In this document: positions 27,801-40,015 of the stretch, piece after piece
Position numbering within the stretch: the first letter of the stretch is position 1
How the letters are laid out: the number at the start of each line of letters is the position of its first letter
Assembly: GCA_964017235.1 (NCBI GenBank)
Contig: OZ024936.1
Span: forward strand, 11,508,496 to 11,572,495
Length of the DNA stretch: 64,000 bases
Origin: Sabellastarte sp. h YS-2021
Taxonomy: Eukaryota; Annelida; Polychaeta; Sabellida; Sabellidae
Direction: 5' to 3'
Translations under genes and position numbers: made by a program
The notes under the pieces: generated by a model
What the model was told of the DNA's origin: nothing
Database searches by the model: none
What the model saw: only the letters and a program-made list of their open reading frames with translations

Positions 27801-30800
27801 CGTACCCATGCTACAGAAATCTCCCAATTGAAATTAATGGGGAATCTTGTTTTTGTCTGTATCTCAAAAAATAAACCATTTAACCCATACCCTGTTATAT
27901 TGTATAAGATCGTGGGGTCACCCCCTCCCCACCTGTTCAAAAAAATCTGTGTCGGCCGCTGCGGCCGGATTGGTCATCGGTGACATCAGGTAGCTATACA
28001 TGCATCTGGAAATCCCCCAACTAAAATCAATGGGAAATATTGCTTTTTGGCCGATTCTCTGTAACCAAGCCACAAACACCCAACCCTTTTATATTGCATC
28101 AGTTTGTGGCTGCCTGAGCTTACTATTTCTGGAGAAAAATCCAGACTTTTTTCCCCGACCAAAATTTTGCTCGTGTAAGGTATGTACCCATGCTACAGAA
28201 ATCTCCCAATTGAAATTAATGGGGAATCTTGTTTTTGTCTGTATCTCAAAAAATAAACCATTTAACCCATACCCTGTTATATTGTATAAGATCGTGGGGT
28301 CACCCCCTCCCCACCTGTTAAAAAAAATCCGTGTCGGCCGCTGCGGCCGGATTGGTCGTCGGTGACAGCAGGTAACTATACATGCATCTGGAAATCCCCC
28401 AACTAAAATCAATGGGAAATATTGCTTTTTGGCCGATTCTCTGTAAGCAAGCCACAAACACCCAACCCTTTTATATTGCATCAGTCTGTGGCTGCCTGAA
28501 CTTACTATTTCTGGAGAAAAATCCAGACCTTTTTCCCCGACCAAAATTTTGCTCGTGTAAGGTACGTACCCATGCTACAGAAATCTCCCAATTGAAATTA
28601 ATGGGGAATCTTGTTTTTGTCTGTATCTCAAAAAATAAACCATTTAACCCATACCCTGTTATATTGTATAAGATCGTGGAGTCACCCCCTCCCCACCTGT
28701 TCAAAAAAATCCGTGTCGGCCGCTGCGGCCGGATTGGTCGTCAGTGACATCAGGTAGCTATACATGCATCTGGAAATCCCCCAACTAAAATCAATGGGAA
28801 ATATTGCATTTGGCCGATTCTCTGTAAGCAAGCCACAAACACCCAACCCTTTTATATTGCATCAGTCTGTGGCTGCCTGAACTTACTATTTCTGGAGAAA
28901 AATCCAGACCTTTTTCCCCGACCAAAATTTTGCTCGTGTAAGGTACGTACCCATGCTACAGAAATCTCCCAATTGAAATTAATGGGGAATCTTGTTTTGG
29001 TCTGTATCTCAAAAAATAAACCATTTAACCCATACCCTGTTATATTGTATAAGATCGTGGGGTCACCCCCTCCCCACCTGTTCAAAAAAATCTGTGTCGG
29101 CCGCTGCGGCCGGATTGGTCATCGGTGACATCAGGTAGCTATACATGCATCTGGAAATCCCCCAACTAAAATCAATGGGAAATATTGCATTTGGCCGATT
29201 CTCTGTAAGCAAGCCACAAACACCCAACCCTTTTATATTGCATCAGTCTGTGGCTGCCTGAACTTACTATTTCTGGAGAAAAATCCAGACCTTTTTCCCC
29301 GACCAAAATTTTGCTCGTGTAAGGTACGTACCCATGCTACAGAAATCTCCCAATTGAAATTAATGGGGAATCTTGTTTTGGTCTGTATCTCAAAAAATAA
29401 ACCATTTAACCCATACCCTGTTATATTGTATAAGATCGTGGGGTCACCCCCTCCCCACCTGTTCAAAAAAATCTGTGTCGGCCGCTGCGGCCGGATTGGT
29501 CATCGGTGACATCAGGTAGCTATACATGCATCTGGAAATCCCCCAACTAAAATCAATGGGAAATATTGCTTTTTGGCCGATTCTCTGTAACCAAGCCACA
29601 AACACCCAACCCTTTTATATTGCATCAGTTTGTGGCTGCCTGAGCTTACTATTTCTGGAGAAAAATCCAGACCTTTTTCCCCGACCAAAATTTTGCTCGT
29701 GTAAGGTATGTACCCATGCTACAGAAATCTCCCAATTGAAATTAATGGGGAATCTTGTTTTTGTCTGTATCTCAAAAAATAAACCATTTAACCCATACCC
29801 TGTTATATTGTATAAGATCGTGGGGTCACCCCCTCCCCACCTGTTAAAAAAAATCTGTGTCGGCCGCTGCGGCCGGATTGGTCGTCGGTGACAGCAGGTA
29901 ACTATACATGCATCTGGAAATCCCCCAACTAAAATCAATGGGAAATATTGCTTTTTGGCCGATTCTCTGTAAGCAAGCCACAAACACCCAACCCTTTTAT
30001 ATTGCATCAGTCTGTGGCTGCCTGAACTTACTATTTCTGGAGAAAAATCCAGACCTTTTTCCCCGACCAAAATTTTGCTCGTGTAAGGTACGTACCCATG
30101 CTACAGAAATCTCCCAATTGAAATTAATGGGGAATCTTGTTTTTGTCTGTATCTCAAAAAATAAACCATTTAACCCATACCCTGTTATATTGTATAAGAT
30201 CGTGGAGTCACCCCCTCCCCACCTGTTCAAAAAAATCCGTGTCGGCCGCTGCGGCCGGATTGGTCGTCAGTGACATCAGGTAGCTATACATGCATCTGGA
30301 AATCCCCCAACTAAAATCAATGGGAAATATTGCATTTGGCCGATTCTCTGTAAGCAAGCCACAAACACCCAACCCTTTTATATTGCATCAGTCTGTGGCT
30401 GCCTGAACTTACTATTTCTAGAGAAAAATCCAGACCTTAATCCCCGACCAAAATTTTGCTCGTGTAAGGTACGTACCCATGCTACAGAAATCTCCCAATT
30501 GAAATTAATGGGGAATCTTGTTTTGGTCTGTATCTCAAAAACTAAACCATTTAACCCATACCCTGTTATATTGTATAAGATCGTGGGGTCACCCCCTCCC
30601 CACCTGTTCAAAAAAATCTGTGTCGGCCGCTGCGGCCGGATTGGTCATCGGTGACATCAGGTAGCTATACATGCATCTGGAAATCCCCCAACTAAAATCA
30701 ATGGGAAATATTGCTTTTTGGCCGATTCTCTGTAACCAAGCCACAAACACCCAACCCTGTTATATTGCATCAGTTTGTGGCTGCCTGAGCTTACTATTTC

Positions 30801-33718
30801 TGGAGAAAAATCCAGACCTTTTTCCCCGAACAAAATTTTGCTCGTGTAAGGTATGTACCCATGCTACAGAAATCTCCCAATTGAAATTAATGGGGAATCT
30901 TGTTTTTGTCTGTATCTCAAAAAATAAACCATTTAACCCATACCCTGTTATATTGTATAAGATCGTGGGGTCACCCCCTCCCCACCTGTTCAAAAAAATC
31001 CGTGTCGGCCGCTGCGGCCGGATTGGTCGTCGGTGACACCAGGTAACTATACATGCATCTGGAAATCCCCCAACTAAAATCAATGGGAAATATTGCATTT
31101 GGCCGATTCTCTGTAAGCAAGCCACAAACACCCAACCCTTTTATATTGCATCAGTCTGTGGCTGCCTGAACTTACTATTTCTGGAGAAAAATCCAGACCT
31201 TTTTCCCCGACCAAAATTTTGCTCGTGTAAGGTACGTACCCATGCTACAGAAATCTCCCAATTGAAATTAATGGGGAATCTTGTTTTTGTCTGTATCTCA
31301 AAAATAAACCATTTAACCCATACCCTGTTATATTGTATAAGATCGTGGGGTCACCCCCTCCCCACCTGTTCAAAAAAATCCGTGTCCGCCGCTGCGGCCA
31401 GATTGGTCGTCGGTGACATCAGGTAGCTATACATGCATCTGGAAATCCCCCAACTAAAATCAATGGGAAATATTGCATTTGGCCGATTCTCTGTAAGCAA
31501 GCCACAAACACCCAACCCTTTTATATTGCATCAGTCTGTGGCTGCCTGAACTTACTATTTCTGGAGAAAAATCCAGAACTTTTTCCCCAACCAAAATTTT
31601 GCTCGTGTAAGGTACGTACCCATGCTACAGAAATCTCCCAATTGAAATTAATGGGGAATCTTGTTTTTGTCTGTATCTCAAAAAATAAACCATTTAACCC
31701 ATACCCTGTTATATTGTATAAGATCGTGGGGTCACCCCCTCCCCACCTGTTCAAAAAAATCCGTGTCGGCCGCTGCGGCCGGATTGGTCGTCAGTGACAT
31801 CAGGTAGCTATACATGCATCTGGAAATCCCCCAACTAAAATCAATGGGAAATATTGCATTTGGCCGATTCTCTGTAAGCAAGCCACAAACACCCAACCCT
31901 TTTATATTGCATCAGTCTGTGGCTGCCTGAACTTACTATTTCTGGAGAAAAATCCAGACCTTTTTCCCCGACCAAAATTTTGCTCGTGTAAGGTACGTAC
32001 CCATGCTACAGAAATCTCCCAATTGAAATTAATGGGGAATCTTGTTTTGGTCTGTATCTCAAAAAATAAACCATTTAACCCATACCCTGTTATATTGTAT
32101 AAGATCGTGGGGTCACCCCCTCCCCACCTGTTCAAAAAAATCTGTGTCGGCCGCTGCGGCCGGATTGGTCATCGGTGACATCAGGTAGCTATACATGCAT
32201 CTGGAAATCCCCCAACTAAAATCAATGGGAAATATTGCTTTTTGGCCGATTCTCTGTAACCAAGCCACAAACACCCAACCCTTTTATATTGCATCAGTTT
32301 GTGGCTGCCTGAGCTTACTATTTCTGGAGAAAAATCCAGACCTTTTTCCCCGACCAAAATTTTGCTCGTGTAAGGTATGTACCCATGCTACAGAAATCTC
32401 CCAATTGAAATTAATGGGGAATCTTGTTTTTGTCTGTATCTCAAAAAATAAACCATTTAACCCATACCCTGTTATATTGTATAAGATCGTGGGGTCACCC
32501 CCTCCCCACCTGTTAAAAAAAATCCGTGTCGGCCGCTGCGGCCGGATTGGTCGTCGGTGACAGCAGGTAACTATACATGCATCTGGAAATCCCCCAACTA
32601 AAATCAATGGGAAATATTGCTTTTTGGCCGATTCTCTGTAAGCAAGCCACAAACACCCAACCCTTTTATATTGCATCAGTCTGTGGCTGCCTGAACTTAC
32701 TATTTCTGGAGAAAAATCCAGACCTTTTTCCCCGACCAAAATTTTGCTCGTGTAAGGTACGTACCCATGCTACAGAAATCTCCCAATTGAAATTAATGGG
32801 GAATCTTGTTTTTGTCTGTATCTCAAAAATAAACCATTTAACCCATACCCTGTTATATTGTATAAGATCGTGGGGTCACCCCCTCCCCACCTGTTCAAAA
32901 AAATCCGTGTCCGCCGCTGTGGCCAGATTGGTCGTCGGCGACATCAGGTAGCTATACATGCATCTGGAAATCCCCCAACTAAAATCAATGGGAAATATTG
33001 CATTTGGCCGATTCTCTGTAAGCAAGCCACAAACACCCAACCCTTTTATATTGCATCAGTCTGTGGCGGCCTGAACTTACTATTTCTGGAGAAAAATCCA
33101 GACCTTTTTCCCTGACCAAAATTTTGCTCGTGTAAGGTATGTACCCATGCTACAGAAATCTCCCAAATGAAATTAATGGGGAATCTTGTTTTTGTCTGTA
33201 TCTCAAAAATAAACCATTTAACCCATACCCTGTTATATTGTATAAGATCGTGGGGTCACCCCCTCCCCACCTGTTCAAAAAAATCCGTGTCGGCCGCTGC
33301 GGCCAGATTGGTCGTCGGTGACATCAGGTAGCTATACATGCATCTGGAAATCCCCCAACTAAAATCAATGGGAAATATTGCATTTGGCCGATTCTCTGTA
33401 AGCAAGCCACAAACACCCAACCCTTTTATATTGCATCAGTCTGTGGCTGCCTGAACTTACTATTTCTGGAGAAAAATCCAGACCTTTTTCCCCGACCAAA
33501 ATTTTGCTCGTGTAAGGTACGTACCCATGCTACAGAAATCTCCCAATTGAAATTAATGGGGAATCTTGTTTTTGTCTGTATCTCAAAAAATAAACCATTT
33601 AACCCATACCCTGTTATATTGTATAAGATCGTGGGGTCACCCCCTCCCCACCTGTTCAAAAAAATCCGTGTCGGCCGCTTCGGCCGGATTGGTCGTCGGT
33701 GACATCAGGTAGCTATAC

Positions 33719-34100
33719 ATGCATCTGGAAATCCCCCAACTAAAATCAATGGGAAATATTGCTTTTTGGCCGATTCTCTGTAAGCAAGCCACAAACACCC
33801 AACCCTTTTATATGGCATCAGTCTGTGGCTGCCTGAACGTACTATTTCTGGAGAAAAATCCAGACCTTTTTCCCCGACCAAAATTTTGCTCGTGTAAGGT
33901 ACGTACCCATGCTACAGAAATCTCCCAATTGAAATTAATGGGGAATCTTGTTTTTGTCTGTATCTCAAAAATAAACCATTTAACCCATACCCTGTTATAT
34001 TGTATAAGATCGTGGGGTCACCCCCTCCCCACCTGTTCAAAAAAATCCGTGTCCGCCGCTGCGGCCAGATTGGTCGTCGGTGACATCTGGAAATCCCCCA
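33719..34100. repeat. Satellite monomer with GAACGTACTATT mark and a 19-bp deletion at its end
   Basis: This unit has TATGGCATCAG and CCTGAACGTACTATT, a relative of the GAATGTACTATT marker of the right array. Its end reads GGTGACATCTGGAAATCC where other monomers have GGTGACATCAGGTAGCTATACATGCATCTGG. Exactly the stretch between two CATC copies is lost, which is typical of slippage or microhomology-mediated deletion. Confidence 0.85.
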
Positions 34101-35220
34101 ACTAAAATCAATGGGAAATATTGCATTTGGCCGATTCTCTGTAAGCAAGCCACAAACACCCAACCCTTTTATATTGCATCAGTCTGTGGCTGCCTGAACT
34201 TACTATTTCTGGAGAAAAATCCAGACCTTTTTCCCTGACCAAAATTTTGCTCGTGTAAGGTACGTACCCATGCTACAGAAATCTCCCAATTGAAATTAAT
34301 GGGGAATCTTGTTTTTGTCTGTATCTCAAAAATAAACCATTTAACCCATACCCTGTTATATTGTATAAGATCGTGGTGTCACCCCCTCCCCACCTGTTCA
34401 AAAAAATCCGTGTCCGCCGCTGCGGCCAGATTGGTCGTCGGTGACATCAGGTAGCTATACATGCATCTGGAAATCCCCCAACTAAAATCAATGGGAAATA
34501 TTGCATTTGGCCGATTCTCTGTAAGCAAGCCACAAACACCCAACCCTTTTATATTGCATCAGTCTGTGGCTGCCTGAACTTACTATTTCTGGAGAAAAAT
34601 CCAGACCTTTTTCCCCGACCAAAATTTTGCTCGTGTAAGGTACGTACCCATGCTACAGAAATCTCCCAATTGAAATTAATGGGGAATCTTGTTTTTGTCT
34701 GTATCTCAAAAAATAAACCATTTAACCCATACCCTGTTATATTGTATAAGATCGTGGGGTCACCCCCTCCCCACCTGTTCAAAAAAATCCGTGTCGGCCG
34801 CTGCGGCCGGATTGGTCGTCAGTGACATCAGGTAGCTATACATGCATCTGGAAATCCCCCAACTAAAATCAATGGGAAATATTGCATTTGGCCGATTCTC
34901 TGTAAGCAAGCCACAAACACCCAACCCTGTTATATTGCATCAGTCTGTGGCTGCCTGAACTTACTATTTCTGGAGAAAAATCCAGACCTTTTTCCCCAAC
35001 CAAAATTTTGCTCGTGTAAGGTACGTACCCATGCTACAGAAATCTCCCAATTGAAATTAATGGGGAATCTTGTTTTTGTCTGTATCTCAAAAATAAACCA
35101 TTTAACCCATACCCTGTTATATTGTATAAGATCGTGGGGTCACCCCCTCCCCACCTGTTCAAAAAATCCGTGTCCGCCGCTGCGGCCAGATTGGTCGTCG
35201 GTGACATCAGGTAGCTATAC

Positions 35221-35474
35221 ATGCATCTGGAAATCCCCCAACTAAAATCAATGGGAAATATTGCATTTGGCCGATTCTCTGTAAGCAAGCCACAAACACC
35301 CAACCCTTTTATATTGCATCAGTCTGTGGCTGCCTGAACTTACTATTTCTGGAGAAAAATCCAGACCTTTTTCCCCGACCAAAATTTTGCTCGTGTAAGG
35401 TACGTACCCATGCTACAGAAATCTCCCAATTGAAATTAATGGGGAATCTTGTTTTTGTCTGTATCTCAAAAAAT
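35221..35474. repeat. 5' part of the satellite monomer split by the retrotransposon
   Basis: The landmark ATGCATCTGG at 35221 begins an ordinary monomer that reads normally to CTCAAAAAAT at 35465-35474. The rest of this monomer resumes at about 40990 with CATTTAACCCATACCC and ends before the next landmark at 41116. The two pieces together come to about 380 bp, so one monomer was split and the array phase was kept. Confidence 0.85.
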
Positions 35475-35687
35475 TTGGAAAATTTAATAGTAATTTAAAT
35501 TTTTATTAGAAATACTTACCATTTCCTAACAGTAGCTATTTGTTGGAGCCATCCAACCCAATGGCCAACGCAGAGATGCGATTTTTAAGGTTATATAACA
35601 ACCTTAATAAAGCCATTGGGTTACAGTAGTCCGTCCTCCCGCCAATTAGGTCACATGACCACATTGTTTACTTCATTATTTTTGTTG
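35475..35687 (-). repeat. 3' inverted terminal repeat of the DIRS element
   Basis: On the plus strand this starts TTGGAAAATTTAATAG and carries 40 bp of AT-rich sequence not found in the 5' repeat. It then shares 173 bp (35515-35687) in inverted orientation with 40799-40971. The shared part holds a nested hairpin: AACCCAATGGC (35555-35565) pairs with GCCATTGGGTT (35612-35622), and inside it AAGGTT (35587-35592) pairs with AACCTT (35600-35605). Such structure could serve as a signal during reverse transcription; that role is inference. Confidence 0.88.
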
Positions 35688-35731
35688 CAAGTAAAAGAAT
35701 GACTTGCGGGGAGGCGGGAGGGAAATATGAG

Positions 35732-35828
35732 TGTTAGGAAATGGTAAGTATTTCTAATAAAAATTTAAATTACTATTAAATTTTCCAATTTAATAGCGAA
35801 ATACCCTTACCATTTCCTAACAGTAGCT
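35732..35828 (-). repeat. Internal complementary region (ICR) of the DIRS element
   Basis: A 57-bp stretch (35732-35788) complements the 3' outer end at 35475-35531. It is followed by 5 bp (TTTAA), then by a 35-bp stretch (35794-35828) that complements the 5' outer end at 40949-40983. Both arms match perfectly by eye. In DIRS elements this region acts as a template that joins the two ends and regenerates complete termini on a circular DNA. It also shows the junction expected in that circle: the two ends with an AT-rich 5-bp spacer. A simpler reading, a small palindromic element beside a larger transposon, explains the second arm less well. Confidence 0.88.
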
Positions 35829-36453
35829 GAATTCAGCCTTGTAGGATGGAGGGAATTCTTTTAAGAAAAAACCACTACCCAACCTACAACTGAACAACAT
35901 GAGAACTTCAAAATGGAATTTACATGCATTAGCCACATATAAACTTCCAACAATCACAACATACAACTCCCAAAACTGAAAGTATGTAGTTGTAGTTCTC
36001 ACAAACTGCTGACAATGTTGGTGTTGTAAAAGGATGTCATAAATAGATAGCCCATCTACATTGTAACATCCGACCCCAAGACAAGGTCAAACCAACCTGA
36101 AAGTGTCATCAGCATACTGCCTAATCCTTCTCAAGTAAGATTTAGGCAACATTGATATCTACTACAATACATCCAGCATTGCAGACATAACAGCCACAAA
36201 CTGCAAATGTACAGATATAAGTATGAAACACATACTTATAAAGTAACAAAACTGTAACTGCAACTGTAGGACCCAATTTCAAATCTGACCCTATGACAAC
36301 AGAGGTTTTCCAGACAGAAATTGGTATACATACAATGGAATTTCCAATAACATGAAACAAGAAACTCATGTTAGGAAATCACCTATAAAAACTAGAGATG
36401 CAATCAAAACATACATCAATAGCTTCTGTGACTCAATCTTGACTGACTCAAGA
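35829..36453 (-). other. 3' interior of the DIRS element, no recognised content
   Basis: This stretch lies between the recombinase remnant and the internal complementary region. Open frames at 35817-36002 and 36142-36369 on the minus strand have no family resemblance that I can see. The C-terminal half of the tyrosine recombinase would be expected here. I looked for an HxxR motif and a downstream tyrosine and saw no convincing match. Confidence 0.5.
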
Positions 36454-37330
36454 TGAAATAGGTGCCAAAAGAGAAGATCTTTTCAGAAACTTCTTAATGT
36501 CAGTAAAACAAAAGAATTGTTCTATTCCAAACCTTTTGATCACTAAACCCTTAACAGGACAAACAGACCCATATTGAGCAAAAAACTGTTGTCCAAGGAG
36601 CTAAGAGCTGACATGACACAGGCTTAATTGCAGTAGGCCCATCCAAAGCCAACTGATTCTGGCAATTGAAGGGACCAGAGTAACTTGTGACTCATTCTCC
36701 TTAACTAAAGGAAGAAAATGTCCAAGCATTAATGTCACTACTTTACCATGATTCTGTAATCCACAGAGACAAAATCACTGACTTAATTACAGTAATCGCA
36801 ATAGGCCCATCTGAAGCCAAACTGGTTCGTGGCCAAAACCCGTTAATGGGCCAAAGTTACCTGTGACCAAATCTCCCTATAACTAAGGGAAGGGTTCACT
36901 ACTTTACCTGAAGTCAAAACCAAAGATAATCTTGAAAGGTAATAACTTCAAGAAAGCCTTCCTCACAGGCTCAAAGGTTGCTTGATAAGAGCATGAAGGA
37001 CCAATGACAAAATCCAAAACTATTGGTTTGTCTCTTACTAAAAGTTACTGATCTATTATTTATCTCAACTTTTAGATACTTCTTGACCCTTTAGGCCCCA
37101 AACCATCAGCAATTGCTCCTGTATAACACACAATAGTGGACAGTATTAGGCATCTGCAATTGCTGTTCTATATTGTATGGCATTAGGAAGTTTCCTTAAA
37201 CTAGTATTTCAGGAAATTTGCTAATGTGGAATAGTGGGGTCTGAGATATATACATAACTCTCTACACACCACTTCCCAAAATACAACAATTGATTCTCAG
37301 ATTCTCCTTGAAGAGTGCTCCTTCATTGTT
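36454..37330 (-). pseudogene. Partial tyrosine recombinase of the DIRS element
   Basis: This lies directly downstream of the pol remnant on the minus strand, where DIRS-type elements keep their recombinase. The pieces seen are LLYFGKWCVESYV followed by SDPTIPH and QYRTAIADA (about 37300-37149), which resemble the N-terminal core-binding domain. The frame 37032-36904 follows, with PIVLDFVI and ATFEPVRKAFLKLLPFK, and then SVCPVKGLVIKRF and DIKKFLKRSS (about 36567-36470). Stops and frameshifts separate them. I did not find the HxxR and catalytic tyrosine region, so the C-terminal catalytic half is missing or unrecognisable. A diverged 161-168-bp duplication (36625-36908) lies inside it. The family assignment rests mainly on position plus motif order. 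Confidence 0.65.
36625..36908 (-). repeat. Diverged tandem duplication inside the DIRS element
   Basis: TAGGCCCATCCAAAGCC (from 36634) recurs as TAGGCCCATCTGAAGCC (from 36802). CACTACTTTACC at 36736-36747 recurs at 36897-36908. The offset is 161-168 bp, with clear divergence and small indels between the copies. It sits inside the recombinase remnant, so it is likely a post-insertion or pre-insertion lesion that helped inactivate that gene. Confidence 0.7.
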
Positions 37331-38999
37331 TCACCACTTCCTCTGGGAATCTTCCATAATATTCATGCCGGACTCCAGATGGCAAACATGAAGATTCAAG
37401 TAAGCTAGATTGTTGTGAAATCTGTTGCTTAATGGTTGAGTCAACAGATTCACCCATTTAGAAGGGGTTTTGTGGACAAATCCACCAGACCCAAAACCAA
37501 GACATCCCTGGCCACCCTGGTACAATATGATGATTCTATACCTGAAGGTGGTCATCTGTTGAATCACATGAGGGCAACTGGACATAACTGACCAGACCCT
37601 CCCCAAAGACATTCCATGCATCTGTTCCCCAAGCCCGACTGTCTGGGACATGACACATGAGGACCAAGACCCTGGTGAAATACACGTCTGTCCATACTAT
37701 CACAAGAGGTGTTCAAGCACCTTTTTCCCAAGCCTGACAGCAGACCTATCTAGGAAACTTGTGAGTCATCTTGTTGCAAACACATCAACCACTGATTGAT
37801 GGCAGCAATGTCTAATTTGATTGAAAAACCTGGCGATTCATAACCGCTTTGGTCTTTTTTGCTTTTATCTTCCTAGACAAGGAATCTGCCAGAACTGCCA
37901 GATTCCCTGGAATGAATTTCCCTGAATCTGAATCATTCTGGCATTGGACTAACCCATAACTCTACAGATTAAAGTACAAATTCCCTGAGTGGATGCCTCC
38001 CTGGCTGTTCATATAGGCAACCACTAAAGAATTGTCTGTGAAAATCAACTGATTTCAACTCAAAACTGATTTTTGAATCATTTAAAGCTAACAACATTGC
38101 TTCCAGCTGTATAATGTTATGTTATGAGGAGTCTTGACTCTTCCTGATGCCACAGACCAATGGCTGTGGATGACTCAAGAGAGCACCCCAACCCATTAGG
38201 GAAGCTTCTGTGAATGGAGAGAAACTGCGCTCCTGAAGGGATGGTGTATCCTCCTTCAAAATTAAACTATTGGTCCACCACTGACGATATTCCCTGGACC
38301 AAAGACCCAAGAAATGGAACATCCAGAGACTGAAGATATCAGCAATGTTTCCAGATACCATTGGAGCAACTTCATGCTCAGATAACCCAATTGAAGCCAT
38401 GTTTTCAAAGTGACATGAGCTTCCCTGGAGATAAGTGAGAAGCTTTCAACATGGTAAGTGTCTTTCCAAGAAGACAATAGATTCCCTTGAGTTGGGAAGA
38501 CTAGACCTACCCTGAGGTCGAATTGTAACCATAAATTCGATTAGTGGAGTTGGAAATAAATCTGATTTTTAGAAATTTGTGATCCAACTCAGGCTTTCGA
38601 CAAGATGCACCACCCAATGGGTGTATCCCTGGCATTGCTGTTTGAGCTTGTTTTCATTAGCCAACCGCCTATATACTGGCGAATACTGATGCCTTCTGCA
38701 AAAGCCATCAGCTTCACCTCTTTTGCTACCTTGGTGATCTGAAGAGGAACTGTAGTAATATTGCAGGATAAGGCAGTGAACTGGTAGAATCTGTAGCCTC
38801 CAATGATGCGAAGATACCTTGTTAGCTGGGTAAATCGGTGAATTATGTACTACACCCACAAATTCTAGTGACTTCATACAGTCGCCTTCTTAAAATGAAT
38901 GCCGAATAACTGGCACAGTTCATATTAAGTAAGATACATGCAAAGCTTGTTTACCTGACCTTAAGAGTCATTGAAAGACATTTCTTCCTTACTATTCCC
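37331..38999 (-). pseudogene. DIRS-type pol remnant: reverse transcriptase, RNase H, methyltransferase-like
   Basis: Recognised by translating the minus strand and following conserved motifs across frameshifts. In the reverse transcriptase, EGDCMKSL and HNSPIYP (about 38889-38828) precede LTRYLRIIGGY and YQFTALS (from 38825). The catalytic YxDD box appears as QYIGGWL (38678), so both aspartates are lost. In RNase H, FTEASLMGWGA (38214-38182) has glutamate where the family has the first aspartate, HNIIQLEA starts at 38121, and FTDNSLVVAYMNSQGG starts at 38042. FIPGN with LADSLSRK follows at 37916-37869. The next segment matches the Dam-like methyltransferase part of DIRS proteins: DSRAWGTDAWNV, then PGWPGMSWFW (37520-37491), then LLTQPLSN and LNLHVCHL (37447-37376). 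At least four frame changes and several stops make it dead. Exact ends are approximate. Confidence 0.85.
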
Positions 39000-39103
39000 A
39001 AGAAATAGACTGAAACTGTAACTTTCCAGCGATGTGACTGGTGTTATCGCCCTTTTGTTGATCATTTCATAAACAGCTTTCTATCAAAAACACTGTTTCT
39101 CCC

Positions 39104-39104
<1 letters not shown>

Positions 39105-39135
<31 letters not shown>
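39105..39135. repeat. Homopolymer T(31)
   Basis: A pure run of 31 T on the plus strand, which is A on the coding strand of the element. It lies between the RT N-terminal remnant and the RT core. It could be slippage expansion, or the tail of a small retroposed insertion, though I see no recognisable body attached to it. The exact length is uncertain because sequencing often errs on such runs. Confidence 0.9.
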
Positions 39136-40015
39136 CCAAACCTCACTTCTGAAAGGTTTGACTGAATAGTAGCCTATTTCCAAGACTTGTATGCAACCTA
39201 CACTGGACAAAGAATGCCTAAAAATTCCTGGAAGCAACCTACTGTCCCTGCTTCCATGGGTCTGAATAATCAAGAATGCCCCCCTTGTAACTAGCTAAGG
39301 AGAAGAAGGCACTAGTAACTGTTTTTAGGCGTAATGTACAGGGACCAAAAACTAATGTGAGGTCTGTTGTTCCCTTTGTAGGAGCATGTTATTTCCATAA
39401 CTATAATCATCCTTATAGAAATGAAAAACATTGGATGAAGTTCCTCTGAACATCTAACAATATGTCCAGCAGGAAACTTCATAACTTCATAAGGAGCAAG
39501 AAATGCATTCAAAGTTACCTCCCTCCTGTTGAGTCACTTGTTCTTAGACATGGTCAAACTCCAACAAGAAGATTTGAACCTAGTCCAAGGCATTATTGAA
39601 GACTGTAACATGTCATGGTGATCCCTAAGATCCTTTAAATTAGACCTTAAGGAACAATCTACACTTGGTTTCTGCTATAGTCTTCTATAAGGGAACTTGT
39701 TCCTACAGTGTCTGAAGTGATCTTCCTGCAGACCTCCTACAACTAAGGAGCTGTCCAGGAAAATGATTATGTAAGGAAGTCCAAGCAAAAACTTCTTCCT
39801 GCATGAGTGCTCTTAACAACAGAGGCTTCAAAAACTCCTTGAAACCGAAAATAAGGACCACATTCAATTGTGGCTTTTCACCTAAGGAATGTGGGAATTC
39901 CAAGATGTAGGTAAATGTGACCAAACAAGGGAGCATTCACACTGGCTGTGACTGTTGTATCAACATCTAGCCACTTAATAATAGTATTCTTGGGACGAAT
40001 CACAATCCCCATCTC

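Larger units (their letters stand above)
1..35474. repeat. 381-bp satellite DNA, left array (about 93 monomers)
   Basis: This is an uninterrupted head-to-tail array. The landmark ATGCATCTGGAAATCCCC recurs at 181, 562, 943, 1324, 1705, 2086 and so on to 35221, nearly always 381 bp apart; rare units are 379-382 bp. Monomers differ by a small set of recurrent substitutions and 1-bp indels, and these recur in blocks (higher-order repeats annotated separately). No gene lies in the array. The open frames repeat once per monomer, change frame when the A-run changes length, and resemble no protein family I know. A length of 381 bp is roughly two nucleosome repeats, and together with the homogeneity this suggests centromeric or pericentromeric heterochromatin. 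That location is inference. Confidence 0.97.

Noticed and set aside
1-35474. CRISPR-like or prokaryotic repeat array
   Set aside because: The whole 381-bp unit is repeated with no unique spacers, and the insertion is a eukaryotic retrotransposon.
35475-35788. A separate 314-bp palindromic MITE next to a 5.2-kb DNA transposon with 35-bp terminal inverted repeats
   Set aside because: The two palindromic matches together form exactly an internal complementary region, with the shared 173-bp inverted repeat and DIRS-type coding remnants. One DIRS element explains all of it without two nested insertions.
36142-36369. Small membrane-protein-like frame on the minus strand
   Set aside because: It is hydrophobic in part but lies in the decayed 3' interior of the retrotransposon, with no recognisable family or start context.
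37331-37651. Independent 106-residue gene on the minus strand
   Set aside because: Its C-terminal half (LLTQPLSN, LNLHVCHL) fits the DIRS pol region that follows RNase H, and its upstream part fits the same protein in another frame, so it is a fragment of the pol pseudogene.
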